Shown here: positions 33,572 to 44,308 of the stretch, piece by piece
Position numbering within the stretch: position 1 is the first letter of the stretch
Layout: every line of letters begins with the position of its first letter
Source of the DNA: Ochotona curzoniae
Taxonomy: Eukaryota > Chordata > Mammalia > Lagomorpha > Ochotonidae
Assembly (NCBI RefSeq): GCF_017591425.1
Contig: NW_024467119.1
Location: 79,724,894 to 79,788,893, forward strand
Length of the DNA stretch: 64,000 bases
Direction of reading: 5' to 3'
Notes under the pieces: model-generated
What the model was told of the DNA's origin: nothing
What the model saw: the letters and a program-made list of their open reading frames with translations, nothing else
The model's database searches: none
Program-made: the position numbers and the translations under genes

Positions 33572-34072
33572 AATGTTTAAATTTTAATATTTAACGTATG
33601 AGATGCAATTTTTAAGAACACAATGACATTTTCCTCCTCCTTCCCTTTCCTCCTCCTAGCTCCCATCTTCTCCCCAGATCTTTTTTCCCTACTGTTTGGG
33701 ATAACATACTCTAGACCTACACTGTAATAAAAGGTTTACTAGTTCACCCAATAAGTTTGACAAGTAAAAAGCAAACAGACCTCTTCAGTGGGAACAGAGA
33801 CAACAGCTAAAAACAACTGAACAGGAAAGAACAATGACCATCACACCATATACCGTAAGCGTCAACATGATCACGGAATAGAAAAGCCATCGTAGTATGA
33901 CATTCTTAACCATTGGTGTGACAAAGGTGTAAAGTCAAGGCTTGCAAAACTGTTTGCAGTGGTATTGAACACACGGACTTTTTGTTTGTTTATTTTTAAA
34001 AATTTACCTCCCATGTAGAAGGGAAAGCATGATATATTTGTCTGTTTGGTTCTGGCTTTTTTTTTTGTCTGT

Positions 34073-34124
<52 letters not shown>

Positions 34125-34250
34125 AGTCTTGCTTTTTTTTTTTTTTATTGATCTGGCTTTTTTCACTTGATATGATGCCCTCTGGTTGAATCCATTTTGC
34201 TGTAAACAGTAGCACTTCAATCTTTTTTATACCAACGCTCTGGCTGTTGA
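33572..34250 (-). mobile_element. Probable L1 3'UTR / ORF2 end fragment
   Basis: Pyrimidine-rich TTTCCTCCTCCTTCCC, then AT-rich sequence and CACTTGATATGATGCCC...GGTTGAATCCATTTTGC near the end, a pattern of antisense L1 3' ends. It contains the (TG)n run. Confidence 0.45.
34079..34121 (+). repeat. (TG)n microsatellite
   Basis: About 21 uninterrupted TG units; likely length-polymorphic. Confidence 0.95.
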
Positions 34251-34865
34251 CCCTTCCCAAGCCAGAGTCTAGAACTTTTTGTATCCTTGACTATTTTGTG
34301 ATGGGAGACAGAGTCAGGCCCAGTGCTGAGTCTCCCTTAGTAGAACCCACTGCGGGGTGATGGAGATAGAAGGAAGTTTTGGTTCAACGTAGATCTGTCC
34401 CAGTTGTCACTGCCTCACCGTGTTCTCACCATGTGTGAGAACAAAAGTCATCCTTTGCTTTTGTTTTATTCTGTGTAATTAGCCGTTGGGTGTGTGTGAG
34501 TCATTCTGAGTCAGAGCCGGTGTTCCGGCTGTTGGGTAGCAGTCACCTGCTCGTTTCAATGCTCTGGGTGCTGACGTAGCTTTGATTCAGACCAGGAGGC
34601 ATGTTGCCCTTTCTTTACGTGCCTCTGTTGCGGCCTCTCTCACCTCTGCGATGCGGATGGGATTCCTCTGCCAGGGAAGTTGTCCTTTCCTTCACGATTA
34701 GGTCCCTTTGTTCGCTCAAGATCAGATCGAAATCCCAGTCACTGATGTATGTACGGGAGTACAGGGCGACACAGAGTTATTTTCTCCCCACCATAGGAAA
34801 GCCCTCCTTCCTGTGCCAGGGAATTTAAAAACATCTCACATTGTGGCTCCCATTATGGTTTTTTC
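34251..34865 (+). other. TRIM2: TRIM2 intron, no recognised element
   Basis: Single-copy sequence without exon or repeat signal. Confidence 0.5.
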
Positions 34866-35025
34866 TTTTTTAAAGATTTGTTTTATTTTAATTACAAAGA
34901 CAGATATAAAGAGAGGAGGAGAGATAGAGAGGAAGTGGAGCTGCCGGGATTAGAACCAGCGACCATATGGGATCCCGGTGCATTCAAGGCAAGGCCCTTA
35001 GCCACTAGGCCACGCAGCCAGGCCC
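34866..35025 (-). mobile_element. CSINE with large internal deletion
   Basis: GAGAGATAGAGAGGAAG joins directly to TGGAGCTGCCGGGATTAG. The junction GGAAG (34931-34935) occurs in an intact element both after the AGAGA tract and before TGGAG, so about 180 bp between the two were lost. Head ends CAGCCAGGCCC. Confidence 0.88.
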
Positions 35026-35911
35026 TCCTGTTATGTTTTTATCAGTGCTCATATGGAGGGAAAATAAAAAGAACAAAGAAGAACCTATAAGAATATAGCT
35101 TTTGACAGTGTTACGCTCTAGCACATGGACACTGCTCTCCTTCCATCCGCTCAGTGGCCCCCCTCATTATCCGTGGGGATTGGTTTCCAACCCCATATAG
35201 ATATCAAAACCCACTCATCATCCTGATGGTCCTATAATGCTGGGCCATTTTTATTAATATGTTCAGCAAACACTGTTTGAGTACTTATGGACCCAGGAAT
35301 GTGGTATGCTGTGAGTACACAGTGGTGGACGTGACTGCCTCTCGTGTGAAACTTGATTCCAGTCAGGGCCAATGACAGATGCCTGGATAAATGACAGTGC
35401 CAAAGATGGCCTCGCTTGGATGACTGTTGGCTGTCATTCCTTTTAGTAACTTAACAATATTTTGCTTATTATGTATTTAAAAATACCACTGGGAATTATG
35501 TGTGTCAGGGTTTGTTTTTTTTGGGGGGGGTTGCATTTTTAAATACTGTTGATAAGGAATCTGGAGTTTTGGAAAATTAAAATTATTTGCACTATATCAG
35601 GTATACACAAAACAAGTGACAGTAATGGGATGATCTCCTGATGAATGATTTTACCCTACAATGCTGCCTCTTTGGGAGCACGCTGTGAGCCCGGTTTGGA
35701 GAGGTTCTGGACTGTCTTTGTGGTGAGCCCAAGAACCTCCTATGATTGTCAGTAGTGGGCAGTGCGCATGTCAAAGGCAGCTTTCCAGGACGGAAGATCA
35801 CCGTGGTAGAAGAGCAGCTGTGCACCTGCTTTGAAGTGTCAACTGAGATGTCTGTCTCTGTGCTCTTCAACTTTGTCATTTGTGCCTAATTTCTGCTCTT
35901 GTTCCTAACAG
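35026..35911 (+). other. TRIM2: TRIM2 intron with an old mammalian-wide repeat relic
   Basis: About 35265-35400 (AACACTGTTTGAGTACTTATGG, GAGTACACAGTGGTGGACG) looks like an ancient L2/MIR-age repeat. No young element in the last 880 bp before the exon. Confidence 0.45.
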
Positions 35912-36080
35912 ACAAAAATTGGATCAGGAAAACTGATGGGGCCCAAAGGAGTTTCCGTGGACCGCAACGGGCACATTATTGTGGTGGACAACAAGGCGTG
36001 CTGCGTGTTTATCTTCCAGCCAAACGGGAAAATAGTCACCAGGTTTGGTAGCCGAGGAAATGGGGACAGGCAGTTTGCAG
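35912..36080 (+). CDS. TRIM2: TRIM2 coding exon: NHL repeats 3-4
   Basis: The exon is 169 nt (56 codons + 1; residues 568-623 and the first base of Gly624), acceptor TTCCTAACAG, donor GCAG|GTACAC. It encodes [36 protein letters not shown], then [18 protein letters not shown], giving NHL repeat 3 and the start of repeat 4. The Cys-Cys pair in the blade-3 turn is a TRIM2/TRIM3 feature. Phase is 0 at the 5' end and 1 at the 3' end and agrees with the flanking exons. Confidence 0.96.
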
Positions 36081-37127
36081 GTACACTTGATGGTAATATG
36101 TAAAACCCCTTTTCTCCACTTCTTCTGCTCACATTTGCATGACGTTGGAGCATGTTGAGGACACACCGCATCCCCAGTGTGTTTGCTGGCAATGGGAAAG
36201 ACACTGGAGGTGAAAGGCTGAGCCCCAGCCCTTCTGCGGGCCGTCAGCCAAGCGGCGGGTACCACCGCCTTTGGTGACAGTGGGAAACACAGAAATCTAA
36301 TCTTCCACTGTTCCTGTTAAATACAATGGAAATTTTTCCAATGAAATAACTTTGAAAGATTTGAGGAACAATTGGATAACTCCTGTTTCCATTAAGCTGT
36401 AGCTTTATTTAAAGACCTTCTGAATGAGAAGTTTTGCCAACGTTCTAGGTTGTTCTAAAAGAACTGGGGACCCAGAACACGTGCTGGGTGCAGGAAGGGT
36501 GGTATTTTCGCTGCCATGCTCTGCGGTGACCAGTTGACCTAGATTTCTATGTCTGAGGAAGTGGCTTTGGAAACGGCTGAGTTTTTCCAAAGGGCTGTCT
36601 TGGGCATGGAGCAGCAGCTTGCATCATTTTTCTCTGCGCTTGGTCTCCAGTTCTGCCAGGTCCTGAATGTCACACAAAATCATAAAGCGGGTTTTCTGCT
36701 CAAAGTTTTTTTTTTGTTGTTGTTGTTTGGTTTGTTTGTTAATTACACATTGGACTCTCTGCTGCTAAGAGTTTGCAGGTCTTCCCCCCTGGGGGGTAAA
36801 GGCCCTCGAGGACTGATGGTCATTCAGGGAAGCCAGCAGCTGTGACTTTCAGATGGTGGCGTGGAGAAGGCATTCGGATGCTTCCTGCTCATCGCACTTT
36901 CTTTGGGCTGCTGGGGCCATTAGCTGGATGTAGAGAAAGTCCGTAGAGAATCACAGACATGGGATACTAGAAGGGCAGCAGTCTGGAGCCAGTATGCCCT
37001 ACCAAGGGCCTCACTGATTCTGCGTGCTTTTAAAAAACTAAATAATGTGTTAAGTGTGTATTTCTTGTTTCAGTCACTGCGGTGTCGATCTGCTCATCAC
37101 CTATTGTTTTCGGTATCTTTATTGCAG
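36081..37127 (+). other. TRIM2: TRIM2 intron, no recognised element
   Basis: 1047 bp, single-copy by eye, with a (TTG)n-like tract near 36714. Confidence 0.6.
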
Positions 37128-37198
37128 GTCCCCATTTTGCAGCGGTAAATAGCAATAATGAGATTATTGTTACAGATTTCCATAATCATTCCGTCAAG
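37128..37198 (+). CDS. TRIM2: TRIM2 coding exon: NHL repeat 4 (short exon)
   Basis: This short exon of 71 nt completes Gly624 and encodes residues 625-647, [23 protein letters not shown], acceptor TTATTGCAG, donor AAG|GTACAT. It carries the core of NHL repeat 4. The length is not a multiple of three, so skipping would shift the frame and truncate the propeller. I638V is the only change from the human sequence I recall. A CSINE in antisense orientation begins only about 38 bp downstream of the exon, the closest repeat to any coding exon here. Confidence 0.95.
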
Positions 37199-37235
37199 GT
37201 ACATAAGAATATCACTGTTTTTGAACTGTTCACTG

Positions 37236-37565
37236 CTTTTTTTTTTTTTTAAGATTTATTGTTATAGGAAATGTAGATTTACAGAGAGAAAGAGAGACAG
37301 AAAGATCTTCCATCTGCTGATTCACTCCCCAAGTGACCGCAATGGCTGGAATTGAGCCCTCCGAAGCCAGGAACCAAGAGCATCTTCCAGGTCTCCCACG
37401 TGGATGCAGGGTCCCAAGGCTTTGGGCCGTCCTCGACTGCTTTCCCAGGCCACAAGCAGGGAGCTGGATGGGAAGTGGAATATCTGGGATATGAGCCAGT
37501 GCCCATAGGGGATCTCAACACAAGCAAGGCGAGGATTTTAGCCACTAGGCCACTGCACTGGGCCC
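37236..37565 (-). mobile_element. TRIM2: CSINE, full length, 38 bp after a TRIM2 exon
   Basis: A poly-T tract and AAGATTTATTG, complete body, head CACTGCACTGGGCCC. CTGTTCACTGCTTTT before and CTGTTGACTTCTTTT after are an imperfect target duplication. The T-tract followed by AAG lies just downstream of the donor of the 71-nt NHL exon. Confidence 0.88.
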
Positions 37566-38379
37566 TGTTGACTTCTTTTATGGAGAAATCAATCTGAGAA
37601 AAAATAATATGAATACTAATGCACAGAAAAACAGAGAGAATTCACCTAAACAGGATAAACTTTGCTTCCACTTACAGGTGCAAGTTTTAATTTGGAGAGC
37701 CAGGGATTTGGACAAATTATGGTGGCAGCAATTGGTATAAATTAAGATGACTCGGAGTTAGACTTAGAGGTAGGAGCTAACATTTTATAATTACTGAAGA
37801 AGCAGGGCTGTCAAGACAAAGTTGGTTACATGTCCGAACTCTGCCACAGTGACACATTTGGGGTGAGAAAACAAGCCAGCGTACATTTTTGTAGTCTAAT
37901 TCACACTTTTCTGTCACACATTTGCTGCAATTTATAAAGTAACTACCGATAGTATAGTATGTCTTTCTTACTAGGTACAGAAGGAACAAGATTTAAAACT
38001 TATAAAATTTAGGAAAATTAGTAAGTGAAAGGAAATTTCCCATTTACTGAACTGACGAGAAAATATTCAGTGATATTCTAGGACTGTCTTCTCAAAGTGT
38101 GATGTGTGTTCTGCCACGGCTGTGCCAGGTGGCAGGTGTTTTTCTTGTAAGAGCCCTGTGTTAATTTCTAGGGTTCTTTTCTGTTTCCATCAAATAATAC
38201 TCAGAAAAATGATATAATCTTCCCTATAAGTAACTTCATTTAAAATTTCAAAAGATGAGCCATTTAAAGGAAAAAATAGTAAAAGAAAAGCATAGAGTGC
38301 TTTAGCAATGACTAAAGGTCGTACTTCGAGATAATTTGCGATACCCAACCTTATGTAATGGTTCAGTGTTTAAGTGGAT

Positions 38380-38600
38380 GGCTGCATAAGGCGTAGGCAG
38401 AGAAAGAGGGAGAGAGCGCCACCTGCTGGTTCCCTCCTCAAATGCCCTCAGTGGCCAGGGCTGAGCAAGGCTGAAGCGGAAGCCAGGGACTCCACTACTT
38501 GACCCAGCACCTGTGTCTCCCAGGGCAGACCTTAGGAGGAGGCTGGGATGAGAGTATAACCAAGACTCAAACCTAAGCTCTCTGAAATGCTAACATTTCC
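38380..38600 (-). mobile_element. CSINE, old
   Basis: GAGAGCGCCACCTGCTGGTTCCC, GGGCTGAGCAAGGCTGAAG and a head remnant near CTCAAACCTAAGCTC. Confidence 0.5.
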
Positions 38601-40109
38601 TATCCTCCTTCCCTCACTTGATGGAGAAAACACCCTACAATAAGAAAATCCATCTAGATCTTGGCCATGCAAAGCCCAGCCGTTGCCTAGCATCAGCAGC
38701 CCCCGCCCCCCCGCCCCATTGGAAGGGGAAGGCATTCGCAGCTTGGCCTGTTGTGACAAAGCACAGCTGTGGCCTCCAGCCTTTGCTCTGCAGGGCTCCG
38801 GGCATCCTCTGTGAACCAGCTGGCGTAGAATGTGGGACAGCTCCTGTTTACAGCCCTGGCTTGACACTGCTCAAAGACAGAAAACACACAGAAGCAATAG
38901 CAATGCAGGCTTTAGGCAGAAGGCAGATAGCAATGCAGGCTTTTGGGAAAGCAGGAACTTAGAAAATTCTCTATGTTTCCAGAAGAAAAGAGATTTTCAT
39001 CATCAGGATTACCAGCTGGAGGTGGTAGTAGACATGAACAAGTTTGAACAAGCAAGAGTGTGAAACCTGTCATCCAGATATCAGAAAAAGAAAACTTTCT
39101 ATAAATACTTACAGAGCGCAGAGCTATGAGCACGCTTTGAATTCACACTTTGGCCTCTTGATTATTTTCATCTGAGTACTTTATAAGTTATCCAGTGACA
39201 CTTTAGAGGAGAAACTAGACTATGAGAAATGGACAATTTATTAGATTCTAAGATCTCATTTTCAGTCCAAAAAGAGGTAGATTATTTTAGATACTTACTT
39301 AAATGCTGTTTGCCTCAATACAGCCGTAGCCTTCCTTTTCTCTTTGACAGCTCTTGCCATGTAACTTTTATGAAAAACTTGCACTTCATCTCTGATACAA
39401 TAGCCATTAGCAGTAGTTCTGGACTCGAAGCAATTTTCTGTTGGGAGATGTAAAACAAAATAAAACAAAAAAACGCTGTAGTTCCCTCTTTAGCGGTCCT
39501 CAGCCCAGTGTGCTCCCAGAGCCCCGCAGAGGCCCGAACCCTCAGAGCACCTCAATGTCTGCATTCTGTCTATATGTAAAAAACTATGATAAAGCTTAAT
39601 TTACAAATCAAACACCAGTAAGGGACTAATCACAATAACAGCGAAATAGAACAATTATAACAATACACTGTGTTAAGTGAAATGCTTATTTCTAGGATTC
39701 TCCTCTTCATCTTTTCATGTTACAGTCACAGTTAACAGCAGGAAGCGGAAACACAGGGAAGGGAGACAACTGCATCTGTCTTCTCTTTATGGCAAGGCAA
39801 ACTAGACAAGCTCTACCCTCCATTATTCCCCAGCGAAGCAGGTGCATTGGAAACTGGATCCTGCCAAGGAAAGCAGTACTAAATAATAAACACAGGCAAA
39901 CACAGGAAGATTAGCTGCGGGAATTAATAAGGGGAAGAGCAGGGAATAATAGCTTGTGACCTTTCCTACCCACACACACACACATAATCCTATTGGTTTC
40001 TAAAACTGAGTATTGTATGTAAACAGAGACTGAAAGAGTGCAGGGGAAAAATGAAACATAACATCTTTCAAAAACGAGTGGTCCTCTTTGTTCTCACTTA
40101 AAGAACTAG

Positions 40110-40360
40110 CAAGGGGCGGATGTTTGACCTTAGGATTAACTTGCTGGTTAAGGTGTCCGAATGCCTGAATTGAGTCCCCAGCTTGGGCTGCGGCCCGCCT
40201 GTGAATGCAGACCCTGAGGGGGCCGTGCTGACAGCACAAGTGGAGCCGTGGATGGAAGGTCTCAGCTCCCAGATTAGGGCCTGCTTGTGGGCGGTGGAGG
40301 AATGAGCCAGCACATCATTCTGTCTCTCTGGCCTCTTGCGTAAATACATTTCTGAAATGT
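40110..40360 (+). mobile_element. CSINE, old
   Basis: Head-like TTAACTTGCTGGTTAAGGTGTCC and GAATTGAGTCCCCAGC, tail region CATTCTGTCTCTCTGGCC. Confidence 0.45.
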
Positions 40361-41400
40361 ACATCATCATCATCATCAGAACCAGCAAGCTTCTAAAAGG
40401 TCCAGGTTAGATTTTTGCTCACTTGCAGTGCTTTCTCCTAGTTCTACCCTTGAGGAATCCTGACTGTCAAGGTGCCTTGCATAGAATACTTTGTGATATT
40501 CTGCTGAATACTTCTAAGCAATTGGGCGTGATGATAATGGGAGTTTAAGATATGTCCTAGAGACACTTCATAACCACTAAATATCCTCTGGATCAGTATA
40601 TAGTTGGACTTACTATAATATTATCATCAAACATATTAAAAAGTTTAATTCAAAGTAGTGTTTTGTATTTGTTACATGTCCAGCAATTTTTTATAAGAAT
40701 GCTTACGTAACCACAGATACCCTTTGCTTGACCATTTCAGATATTAAGAGAATTTCCTTGAGAAGTCTGTCTAGCCCTTTGTTTCTCACAGCCTTCCTTC
40801 TCGGAGTAGATCTGTTCATCAAATCCCTAGAATCACAGAAAGTGTGTCAATTAACATGTTTACCAGTGGCACATCCAAAAGCCCCTTTTCTTATTACTCC
40901 TGCACTGCCATTTCACTTACATGCACAGTGGATTTTCCCTTTTCTAAGTGTGCAGTGAACCTGGTGGAGTGAAATAGCAACAGGTTCTGAGCATCTGCCC
41001 GAACTATAAAACTTCTGTGCTTTGATTCAAAGTGAATGCTCATCCATCCTGTTAAAATTAAGTATTTAATTACAAGCAAAAAGAATAACAGTTGAAAATT
41101 ATAGCTGTACCCACTCATACCATCTTACGTTTGTATTGTACTTCATAATAGAAATAGTTTTCATGTTAAGTAATAATTAGATATAAACCAAAAAGGGGGT
41201 GATGTAACAAATGGTAAACGAGGTTTATGTAGTAAATTAGGAACACGAGTGAAATGGGATCTAGTTGGTAGACTTTTTTCTTTGTAAGGTCTTAAGTGAC
41301 AGGTCTTGTTATAAATAAGCTGGTCAGATACTTTTTAAAATCTATAATGTTGGATCCGCTTTTAATTTGAAATCAATTTATTTTTAAATATTTCATGCAG

Positions 41401-41541
41401 GTGTTTAATCAGGAAGGAGAGTTCATGTTGAAGTTTGGCTCAAATGGAGAAGGCAATGGGCAGTTCAATGCCCCGACAGGCGTAGCAGTGGATTCAAATG
41501 GGAACATCATTGTGGCCGACTGGGGAAACAGCAGGATCCAG
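41401..41541 (+). CDS. TRIM2: TRIM2 coding exon: NHL repeats 4-5
   Basis: The exon is 141 nt, 47 whole codons (residues 648-694), acceptor TTTCATGCAG, donor CAG|GTAAGC. The peptide [18 protein letters not shown], then [28 protein letters not shown] is a textbook NHL repeat (repeat 5), with the strand motif FNAPTGVAV and the turn VADWGNSRI. It is symmetric (phase 0-0). No difference from remembered human TRIM2 was seen. Confidence 0.96.
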
Positions 41542-41848
41542 GTAAGCAAAAATATTAGTATGTATGCTAACATGGTTGATGTTTATTAAAAGTGATGATT
41601 TGGCCATGCTGTAGACCAGGAAGTTTTTCACTCTGCATCAGTTAGGTCCTGAGAGCATGGATAATCTCAGCGGAACGGCCAAACAAAGCAGTTAGGTTGG
41701 ACAGAAGGCGTCCTATTACTAAAGTCAAAGTCTCCGAGCCACAGGTTTTCAACAGGGATCCCTGACTCCCAACCCAAAGGGATTGTGGATATAATTTAAT
41801 AATGTGTCCATTGGACACAGATATTGTACTGTTACTAACTTCTGATTT

Positions 41849-42168
41849 TTTTTAAAAAATGGGTTATTTTTATTAGAAAGGCAGATTTAGAAGGAGAGAC
41901 AGAGATAGATCTTCCACTTGCTGATTCACTCTCCAAGTGGCCGCAGTGGCTATAGCTGAGCTAATCTGAACTTAGGAGCCAGAAACTTCTTCCGGGTCTT
42001 TCACGCAGGTGCAGGGTGCCAAGGCTTTGGGCCGTCCTCAACTGCTTTCCCAGCCACAGACAGGAAGCCGGATGGGAAATAGAGCAGCTAGGACATGAAC
42101 TGGAGCCCATACGGAATACCAGTACTTGAAGGGAGAAGATTAGCCAGTTGATCCATCACACTGAGGCT
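41849..42168 (-). mobile_element. CSINE, full length, moderately diverged
   Basis: TTTTTTTAAAAAATGGG, TTTTATTAGAAAGGCAG, full body and head ATCACACTGAGGC. Confidence 0.82.
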
Positions 42169-42399
42169 GTAACTTACAATTTTTACCATTTTCCTTCATT
42201 ATGGTTGTAACAATTATACTCAACTTAAATAATGCCTGTCACTCTGTCACTATGGGAATATCAACATTTCCACATCAGATTACATGTTATAGACAATGTG
42301 AATGATCAATTATGTCATACGTGCTTCAAAATCATAGTAATTACTAGGCCCATCACTAATGTGCTGATTAAAAAGCACACAGTGAAAGCTTGGCCAGGA

Positions 42400-43525
42400 G
42401 AGTTGTCCAACTTGTTCTGCTTTCCATCCTTTGGTGAGGCACTCAGTGTTGTCTGCTGGCTTAGATGAGCTGACTGTCATGTCGCCCTTGTGTGCATCTG
42501 TCCACTGCACAGGCATCAGCAACCGAGGAGGCTCAGTCCCGATACATGCACTCCAAGGTTGGACCACATATCTTGTGATTTTCCCCGTGGCTGCAGTTTG
42601 AGTCTAGCCATCTAGTTGGGAAACCTCACCTGGAATGATCTGACTTGACTTTGGTGTGAGGCAGAGTGCAGCTGCCTAGTCAGTTCCACCCTAGCCACTC
42701 ATGTGAACTGATGGGAGCAACATTTTGATGGATATCTACTTCTCAAAAAAGGAGTTGATACTCTCAATGTAACACAGATTGCTCTTAGTTCTCCAGCTTG
42801 GCTCAGTTATTCCAATGGGTGTCTTACATTGAGGGAGACATTCTGATCCCGGAAGTAGGTGAGAAGCATGATACACAGGATTCAGCAGGCAGGCAGGGAA
42901 CTGAGTTTACAAAGCAATGCTGTGTAGGTCAACAGATGGTTAGCTGTTTGCAGTGTGACCCCTGTAACACTGACCTGGTTACACTGCCATTCACACCACC
43001 ATGCAGTACCCAGATGCACATGGAGGATGTGGCAGTCCATTAGAGCCTGCAGAGGACATCTGGTACCATAGCAGGGGAAGGAAGGCTGAACAGATTGGTC
43101 AACTTCTCCAGCCAAGTGTTGGCAGCAAATATCTGGGCAAATGGAGACTCTAAGGTGGACTGTGTCAGCCAGTGGACCTTGCAAGGATTTCCTCATTCTT
43201 GGATCAGCAAGATAAGCAGCATTTCAGAACTGTTGAAGAATTGAAAACACTTAAGCACAACTCTCAGAGCATGTTTCACTCCAGGGACCCTGGGATGACA
43301 TCGGTGGCCATTCCCCACTCCAGGTTACTCAGGTTGTTGGCAGGTTGGGTACAGCTTCTCCCCACTTTCCCCAGATTCAGGAAGAAGAAGAAGAAAAAAA
43401 AAAAGAAAGAAAATGTGGAAACAATGGTCTCACCCACATTCCCCTATCCTTAACCCTTCCCACCCAAATCAACTATGTGAACATCATCCTAAATTCATTT
43501 TTTAAATTAAATTACTTAAAAAAAA
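42400..43525 (+). mobile_element. Lagomorph L1 3'-end fragment (probable 3'UTR), sense
   Basis: The part from about 43020 on (GCAGAGGACATCTGGTACC, GGGCAAATGGAGACTCTAAGG, GTCAGCCAGTGGACC) is the inverse of 3313-3770. It includes a (GAA)n/poly-A tract at 43379 and ends CAAATCAACTATGTGAACATC before an A-rich run. The upstream 600 bp extend the element beyond the shorter copy. Orientation is opposite to most L1 pieces in the window. Confidence 0.6.
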
Positions 43526-44155
43526 TATATCATGCAGCCCACATACAATGGTCAGAAGACCAGGTCATGCTGAGGAGACATGTAAAGATCTGGATTTACT
43601 CCTTTTATTTCATCATAGCAGAAACTTACCAGTAGAAGACCTTTCTGAATGTACATGTTGAACCATTGACCTCTTACAGCTTACCCCTTTCTGGAAAGAA
43701 AAAAAGTCTCTTAATGTCTCATTGGTATTTATGACTCAGAACTAATCTTTGTGATCCAGTTGCCAAGTTTTTTTCCTTGTAGTTGGATGAAAGATGTGAG
43801 ACTTAAAAGAGATCAAGACTTAGCAAGGAAGATGATGGCTGTTCCCATCAGACACATTGAAGGCATATGGATGAGATGTGACAGCTAGTGAAAGGACTCG
43901 TCATAGAGTTCATGGGAAAATGGGATGAAAAGCTAAGTCTGTTTTGGAACACAAATGTTTAAATCCGTGCAGTTTTTCAGTAACACCTATTTTCCATGAA
44001 TTTCTTCAAGAACTCTTGTACATACAACAGTGACCTAAGAACCCTTTTGGTGATATGTGAATGCTTTTTAAGTTTTTTTTTTTTAATGGCATCAACCATT
44101 TTCTAACTTATGTTTCAGCATATTACTATAACCAGGCTGTATTTTTTTTTGGCAG
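43526..44155 (+). other. TRIM2: TRIM2 intron before the last exon
   Basis: AT-rich, repeat-poor, ending in the T-run and GGCAG acceptor. Confidence 0.6.
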
Positions 44156-44308
44156 GTTTTTGATGGGAGTGGATCATTTTTGTCTTACATTAATACATCT
44201 GCTGACCCCCTCTATGGCCCCCAAGGCCTGGCCCTGACCTCAGATGGCCATGTTGTGGTTGCAGACTCTGGAAATCACTGTTTCAAGGTCTACCGATACT
44301 TACAGTAA
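44156..44308 (+). CDS. TRIM2: TRIM2 terminal coding exon: NHL repeat 6 and stop
   Basis: The last coding exon holds 50 codons (residues 695-744) plus a TAA stop at 44306-44308. The acceptor is a strong T-run followed by [27 protein letters not shown], then [27 protein letters not shown] forms NHL repeat 6 and the C-terminal strand that closes the propeller. The protein ends in YRYLQ, the expected TRIM2 C-terminus. Summing all nine exons gives 1863 nt, 620 residues plus stop, so exactly 124 residues of the 744-residue isoform lie upstream of the window. The long 3'UTR follows without a further intron. Confidence 0.97.
   Translation, partial: VFDGSGSFLSYINTSADPLYGPQGLALTSDGHVVVADSGNHCFKVYRYLQ

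Larger units (their letters stand above)
37566..41400 (+). other. TRIM2: TRIM2 intron, largely single-copy
   Basis: Apart from two old CSINEs (about 38380 and 40110) and a (CAT)n run near 40362 there is little repeat. Two nearly identical 18-bp stretches, AGCAATGCAGGCTTT, occur at about 38898 and 38930. No gene signal. Confidence 0.55.

Noticed and set aside
34079..34121. Z-DNA or regulatory role for the (TG)n run
   Set aside because: It is an ordinary microsatellite inside an L1 relic in a deep intron, with nothing else to support a function.
42882..43196. Minus-strand frame with a CQHLAGEVDQ-like motif, also seen in similar form at 3567-3758
   Set aside because: Both lie in the two copies of the same L1 3'-end repeat, so the similarity is that of an interspersed repeat.
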